Source: Tritrichomonas musculus
Taxonomy: Eukaryota; Parabasalia; Tritrichomonadida; Tritrichomonadidae
Assembly: GCA_039105265.1 (NCBI GenBank)
Contig: JAPFFF010000006.1
Coordinates: forward strand, 3,968,001-4,032,000
Direction: 5' to 3'
DNA length: 64,000 nucleotides
This document shows, piece by piece, positions 59,161-64,000 of this stretch. The notes under the pieces are model-generated. The model saw nothing but the letters and a program-made list of their open reading frames with translations, was not told the origin of the DNA and did no database searches. Position 1 is the stretch's first letter, and every line of letters starts with the position of its first letter. The position numbers were made by a program, and so were the translations under genes.

Positions 59161-61857
59161 CTTAATAACAAATAAAAAATTTTATAAAAAATTTTATAAA
59201 ATTTGAATGAAAAAAAAATTGCAAAGCATATTTTTCCTTACCTATAAAGGTACCGAAACTCTGTATGCTGGGGTAAATCGAATTTTAGGATTGCTTTTGA
59301 TTCTTTATATTTTAAATATATAATTATAATAATTTTTTGCAGGTTTTTACAGATAGAATTTTTTTATAATTTGTTTGTTCGCGAGATATTAATGTTTTTT
59401 GGAATTTTATTTCAAAAAGTGAAAATTAAAAGATTTTCAAATTTCAAAATGTAACTGCGATATATTGTAATATTTATAATATAATCATTATATTATCTAT
59501 TTTATATATTTTATATAATTTATATAATGTTAATTTAATTATATATTTCAATTATATTTGCTATATATTAATATTTGAATATTTTATAAAATTGAATTCA
59601 TAGAAATGAGAAAATTTTCAAATTTCAAATTGTAGCTAATATATACAATATTGTTAATATTTATATTATTATATTATTATTTATATGGGTTTTATTTTTA
59701 TGTTATTTTCTTATAAATAATATAATTTTATTTTATAAATTTATATATTCATATATTCATATTTATATAATATTAAAAATTGAATTTATAGAATATTGAA
59801 TTGACTGCAAATTTCAAAATGTAGGAATAATATATTATAATAATAGCAGTAACAAAATATATTTATATTATATATAGTTATAATTATATTTACAAATACT
59901 TAAAATAAACATGCATATAGAAATGCTAAATATTAACAGAAATAATGCATTTTTAAAAAAAGTATTAAAATTGATAAAAAGTAATTGACCTTTTTTGGAG
60001 AAATCCAAATTCAAATGGCATTTGGCATATCTTTAAATAATCCTTAATTAAAGCTTTAATAATAATTTAAAAATAATGTATGATAAATATATATAATGAA
60101 TATTTCAAATGTAATTGCTTTTAAATTATTATTCATACAAATATTCAAGATCTTTTTATTTTTTCTGGTTAATCATTATAATTATACCTGAATACTTATA
60201 TATGCATTTGTATATAATGAAATATTAGATATTATTTACATTTTAAATAAAATTAGTTCAATGATTCATATAAAATATATAGTAATTTTATAAGATGATT
60301 GAAAAAACAAAAAATTTCATTTTTAAAAGTCTATGATTGATTTATTTAATCACATATATAATTATAAATTGTAAAAGGTATGAATTTAGCCTTATTTTAT
60401 GAATTTTTTTTTTTGGAAAAAACTCAAATATCATTCAAATTAATATATCTTAATAAATAATCTATATATTTTTAATTAAATATAACATTTAATTAAAATA
60501 TAATGTTTGATAAAATATAGCAAAGGAAATAAATCTGTTAAATCCGTTATTGGAAGCTTAATAATGCATCAAAAAAGCTTTATATTTTTCTAAAATTACA
60601 TTTTATTTTAATATATAAACAATTAAAACCAAATATTTTTGGATATTTAAAATAAAATACTGGTACCAAAAATGAAAATAATATTTATTTGATACAAAAA
60701 TTGATATTTGAGATTTACATGATTAATCATTGATCATCAATTTCAAAATCGAAATACACAAAACAATAGTAATTGATATAACAAATAAATATGTTGTATT
60801 TTAAATATCAGAATAATCTTCTATTACGAATTATTTTAAAAAAATGGATAGATTCAAATTTTCTCACTTTTTCGCATTTTTTCAATTCAAAAGTTTATAC
60901 CAACAAATAGTCCCACTTTTTCGCGATTTTTCAATTCAAAAAGTTAAAAAAAAAGAGAGAAAAAATATATAAAAGTTAAAGGAAAGAATTAATTTTTTAC
61001 TGATCCATCTAAAAGTGAATTTATATGTGAATACATTTTCCATATTATTTAGATTAAATGATAAAAAGTATAAACATATTTGAGAATACATATTCCAACG
61101 TGTATTATAATTTAATAAAAGCTGGATAATTCAATCAGGCCAAATGCATGAGCAGCTTGATATGCATTCATACCAGTCTTATGCAAGGTTGTTCATTAAA
61201 GAACATAAAATTAGAAGCCAAAAAATAAATAAACGTAGGGCCACGACGATTAAAATATACTCAAAAATGAAAAAGAACATGAAAAACCACAAAAATAATA
61301 TAAAAATGTTTATTAATACCTACATTTTGGATGTATTTCTTAATCAATTATGTAAATTAAACTTATTGTTTTGATTGGATGACATTTTTATTGCTATTGA
61401 GACCTGATCAATTCAGCATTTGAACCCTTTTCTCATTAATTTCAAGTGTATGTAAACCTAATCGATATTTGTGAATGGTAATAGTGTAAATACTATGTTA
61501 ATATTAACTGAGCTTAAGTAGAGGACTGAGTTAAAAAAAAAAATGCTGGACCACAACGATTAAAAATCATTGAAAAAAATTGAATAAAAAATTGCGAAAA
61601 AGTGAGAATTTTATGATCTATCAAAAAATGATAAAAACCGTTTATTAAAAAAAGATTAGGTACCTTTTTACCTATAAAAATATTTTTTTCTATAATTTTT
61701 TAATGCACATAATATACATAATACATAAATTATTAAAATACACTATTATTACACTTTATTTTAACATTTAAATCTTTTTATTTTCCTATTTTAATTTTGT
61801 GAAAACTCATTGAATTTTTACTTTTGAATTTTAGACTTTTTGGTCTCCTCCCTTAAA

Positions 61858-62292
61858 TAATAATGATATTTAAAGTAATTTTTCTGATCAGGTGATCGAT
61901 TAAAATATAATATTTAGTTTTATAGTTGAGAAACTGGTATTTTTTAAAAAAGCCCAAATTTGATTTCTATTCATGGTTCGACGTTTTTCTAATAAAGTAA
62001 AAAATACTTCTAAAAAAGAAGGACCTTTTTCTAAAAATGAATTCGTCATTTTCTAAAAAAGAAAGAAATATTTCTAAAAAAGAACGACCTTCTTCCGAAG
62101 AAGAAAAAAATATTTCTAAAAAAGAACGACCTTTTTCTAAAGAAGAAGAAAATATTTCTGAAGAAGTAAAAAATATTTCTGAAGATTACTTTACTTTTTT
62201 CTGAAAAAGAATTATTTTTTTCCATTCATACTCTACTTTTTTCGCTCAATACCCGACTTTTTTCAATTGACCACCCGACCTTTTTCCCTACC
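61858..62292 (-). repeat. Right 435-bp terminal inverted repeat
   Basis: It is the complement of 58726-59160 with only scattered differences, including inside the minisatellite, which has the same unit number on both sides. Confidence 0.85.
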
Positions 62293-62296
62293 TATA

Positions 62297-63611
62297 AGTT
62301 TGGTAAATCAGTTCAAATGATTTCTAATGAAAATGGTAAATAGATTATTCAAGATAGCTTTAATAACAATAATTATGTGAATTAGGTATCTATATCAGTA
62401 TTTTTCTACTGTAAAAGCATAACAATTGGATAATTGTCCATAATAAATCAAAACGTTATTCTTTCAAACTTTTCGTGCACTTTTCCCTTTTTCTTAATGT
62501 TCAGTTACATCTGTTTAAAATCAATTTTAATACATCTTTGCCTTTGGAAGCAAACTTTGACTGTGCAAATGAAGATTTCTATGCATAATGGTTTTCAATT
62601 ATATATTCTCATATACTCAATGCCGATTTAGCAAGACAAATTATCTCAACAAATATGATAATTTCATTCTATCTATCGAAAACAATTTCTTTTTATTAAA
62701 ATGATTGGATATGTAATGAATTAATTATATTTGTCATATTTTTTGTCATTATTATAAAAAGTAACATAAATACTTTGCTACATAATGGAAAGAGTAACTT
62801 TTGATATGCCTTAATCACAACTTTTATGATGCACAATTTAATAATTGATATATCAATTATTTAATATATTTTAAACTCAAGTAGCAAATAAAAATAATCA
62901 AAGAAATCAATACAATCGCAATTCAATATAACATTCAGGAAAGTATTGCACTCGCAACTTTTGTTGATCAATTAATTTTGATATGAACCAATTTCTGCTA
63001 GTATGCTTTGAATTTTTAGTTCTTGATTTTAAGAATAAAAACATACTAAATATACTGAAATTATTTTAATTAGAAAAATCAATTGAAATGATTTTGAAAA
63101 ATCAACAAAATTGCTAAATATTTTCAATCATAATTGGAACTAAATCATTATCATTTATATATACACATATAAATTATTTAATCATCACTATATTTAATCA
63201 TCTCATTTCAAAAAAAAAAATCGTTATATTATCAGATACATATATTTTTATACTTTGAACAGTTTTAATAACATACTATTAATACAATTATATCTTTATT
63301 ATTTTATTTTACCTTATGAAAATTAGAGAAAACATATTTAAAGTTGATTTTAACTTTTTGAATATACTGTTAGATTTTATAAAAAAATATTGAAAAGCTG
63401 AAAATCTTTATTCATTCATTTTTAAATGAATAAAATAATCCTTACAATTATTTTTTCAAAATTGAATAAACATTGAATTTTTAAAAAATATCAATTTAAT
63501 ATTCTAATTTGAAATAAAATTTGATATGATTATTTTAATTCTAATGAACAAATTGACGATAACTGATTTTTTAATTGAAAAAAAATTTCTTCATCACATG
63601 TATAATTATTT
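62297..63611. other. Spacer before the last gene
   Basis: AT-rich with no recognisable gene or inverted-repeat element. Short open frames here are below what I would call. Confidence 0.35.
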
Positions 63612-64000
63612 ATGGAAAAAACAAAATTACAACTTGAATCTACTAAATTAGGTACAGATGAAAAATCCTTTGCAAAAGTTCTTGGTATTGAAGAACCAGC
63701 AAATGATGAAGAATATCTAAATAATTTATTTAAAGAAAAAGAAAACCAAAATGAAGTAAATAAAAAAGAAACAAAAAACATTGCACAATATGATAGAAAA
63801 AGATTGAATTATCACATGTTCCAGCAAAAAAACATAGAATATATTAAAAAACAAAAAGAAGATGCGAAGAACCTGTCTAAACAAAAGAAAGAAGAAATAA
63901 TGCAATTGAAAAAACAAAAAAAGGAAGAAATGATGCAATTAGAGAGACAAAAAGAAGAAGTTGAAAAAATCAAATTACAAAAAGAAGAAGAAATTGCAAA
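63612..64000 (+). CDS. Partial coiled-coil protein, continues past the window
   Basis: An open frame starts with ATG at 63612 and stays open to the window end (about 129 codons). The first 60 residues are polar (MEKTKLQLESTKLGTDEKSF, then an acidic KVLGIEEPANDEEYLNN stretch). From about residue 75 it becomes a continuous Lys/Glu/Gln coiled coil with heptads such as KQKKEEIMQLKKQKKEEMMQ. The family cannot be named from this part. It may be a long cytoskeletal or filament-type protein, which are common in this kind of genome. The codon pattern is regular and there is no stop, so I think it is a real gene. Confidence 0.65.
   Translation, partial: MEKTKLQLESTKLGTDEKSFAKVLGIEEPANDEEYLNNLFKEKENQNEVNKKETKNIAQYDRKRLNYHMFQQKNIEYIKKQKEDAKNLSKQKKEEIMQLKKQKKEEMMQLERQKEEVEKIKLQKEEEIA

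Larger units (their letters stand above)
58726..62292. mobile_element. 3.57-kb element with 435-bp terminal inverted repeats
   Basis: 58726-59160 is complementary to 61858-62292, with equal length (435 bp) and few mismatches. Both ends begin GGTAGGGAAAAAGGTCGGGT. TATA stands outside each end (58722-58725, 62293-62296), so the target duplication may be TA or TATA. The outer 300 bp of each repeat contain a degenerate minisatellite of TTCTTTTTTAGAAATATTT-like units. The 2.7-kb middle (59161-61857) is AT-rich; the only open frame worth noting (61144-61374, 76 codons, Lys-rich) has no recognisable relative. The element is therefore non-autonomous or of an unknown kind. Confidence 0.85.

Noticed and set aside
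61144-61374. 76-codon Lys-rich frame inside the long inverted-repeat element
   Set aside because: No recognisable family, no supporting context, and base composition alone can explain it.
1-64000. CRISPR arrays, tRNA or rRNA genes
   Set aside because: No regularly spaced repeats with unique spacers, no cloverleaf with conserved arms and no rRNA words were seen; host genes are eukaryotic.

Overview
The window is AT-rich eukaryotic DNA with dense, almost always intron-free genes, the standard stop codons (TAA, TAG and TGA are all used), very short leaders and long AT-rich spacers full of small inverted-repeat transposons. This, with many protein kinases and PP2A-type phosphatases and a Maverick/Polinton of the type known from Trichomonas, points to a parabasalid, most likely a Tritrichomonas-like species. 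That assignment is inference; no rRNA or other marker gene is in the window.

Region by region: (1) 1-3.8 kb is non-coding: a direct repeat, three perfect hairpins and nested non-autonomous DNA transposons with 8-bp or TA target duplications. (2) 3.79-28.88 kb is one Maverick/Polinton with 249-bp terminal inverted repeats about 99% alike and a 5-bp target duplication. It carries an integrase, a packaging ATPase, a protein-primed DNA polymerase, candidate major and minor capsid proteins, two GIY-YIG-like proteins, an HNH protein, two giant paralogous surface/fibre-like proteins and several small unknowns. It looks whole and young. It sits 10 bp inside the end of an older 478-bp inverted-repeat element. 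(3) 29.4-37.6 kb holds one host gene, a ubiquitin-like/vWA/E2 fusion protein, surrounded by inverted-repeat elements, including a TTAA-flanked one whose empty site is also present. (4) 37.6-50.0 kb is a host gene cluster: an RPA3-like OB-fold protein, a PP2A-type phosphatase, a large helical protein, a Man1/Src1/Heh-like inner nuclear membrane protein, a bacterial-type LarA-like protein, a protein kinase with a probable intron, and a second PP2A-type phosphatase. (5) 50-58.3 kb has a TKL-like kinase and a PAK-like kinase with a CRIB motif, separated by repeat-rich spacers. (6) 58.7-62.3 kb is a 3.57-kb element with 435-bp inverted repeats. (7) The window ends inside a coiled-coil gene.

The most unusual signals are: tiny hairpin units with 2-5 nt loops that recur in spacers and also inside reading frames of the Polinton, where the same 27-bp double hairpin is translated in two unrelated genes; a shared T-tract promoter-like module before ten Polinton genes; a ubiquitin-like + vWA + E2 single-chain protein; and an almost complete set of nested DNA transposons whose ends carry arrays of their own private short motif.
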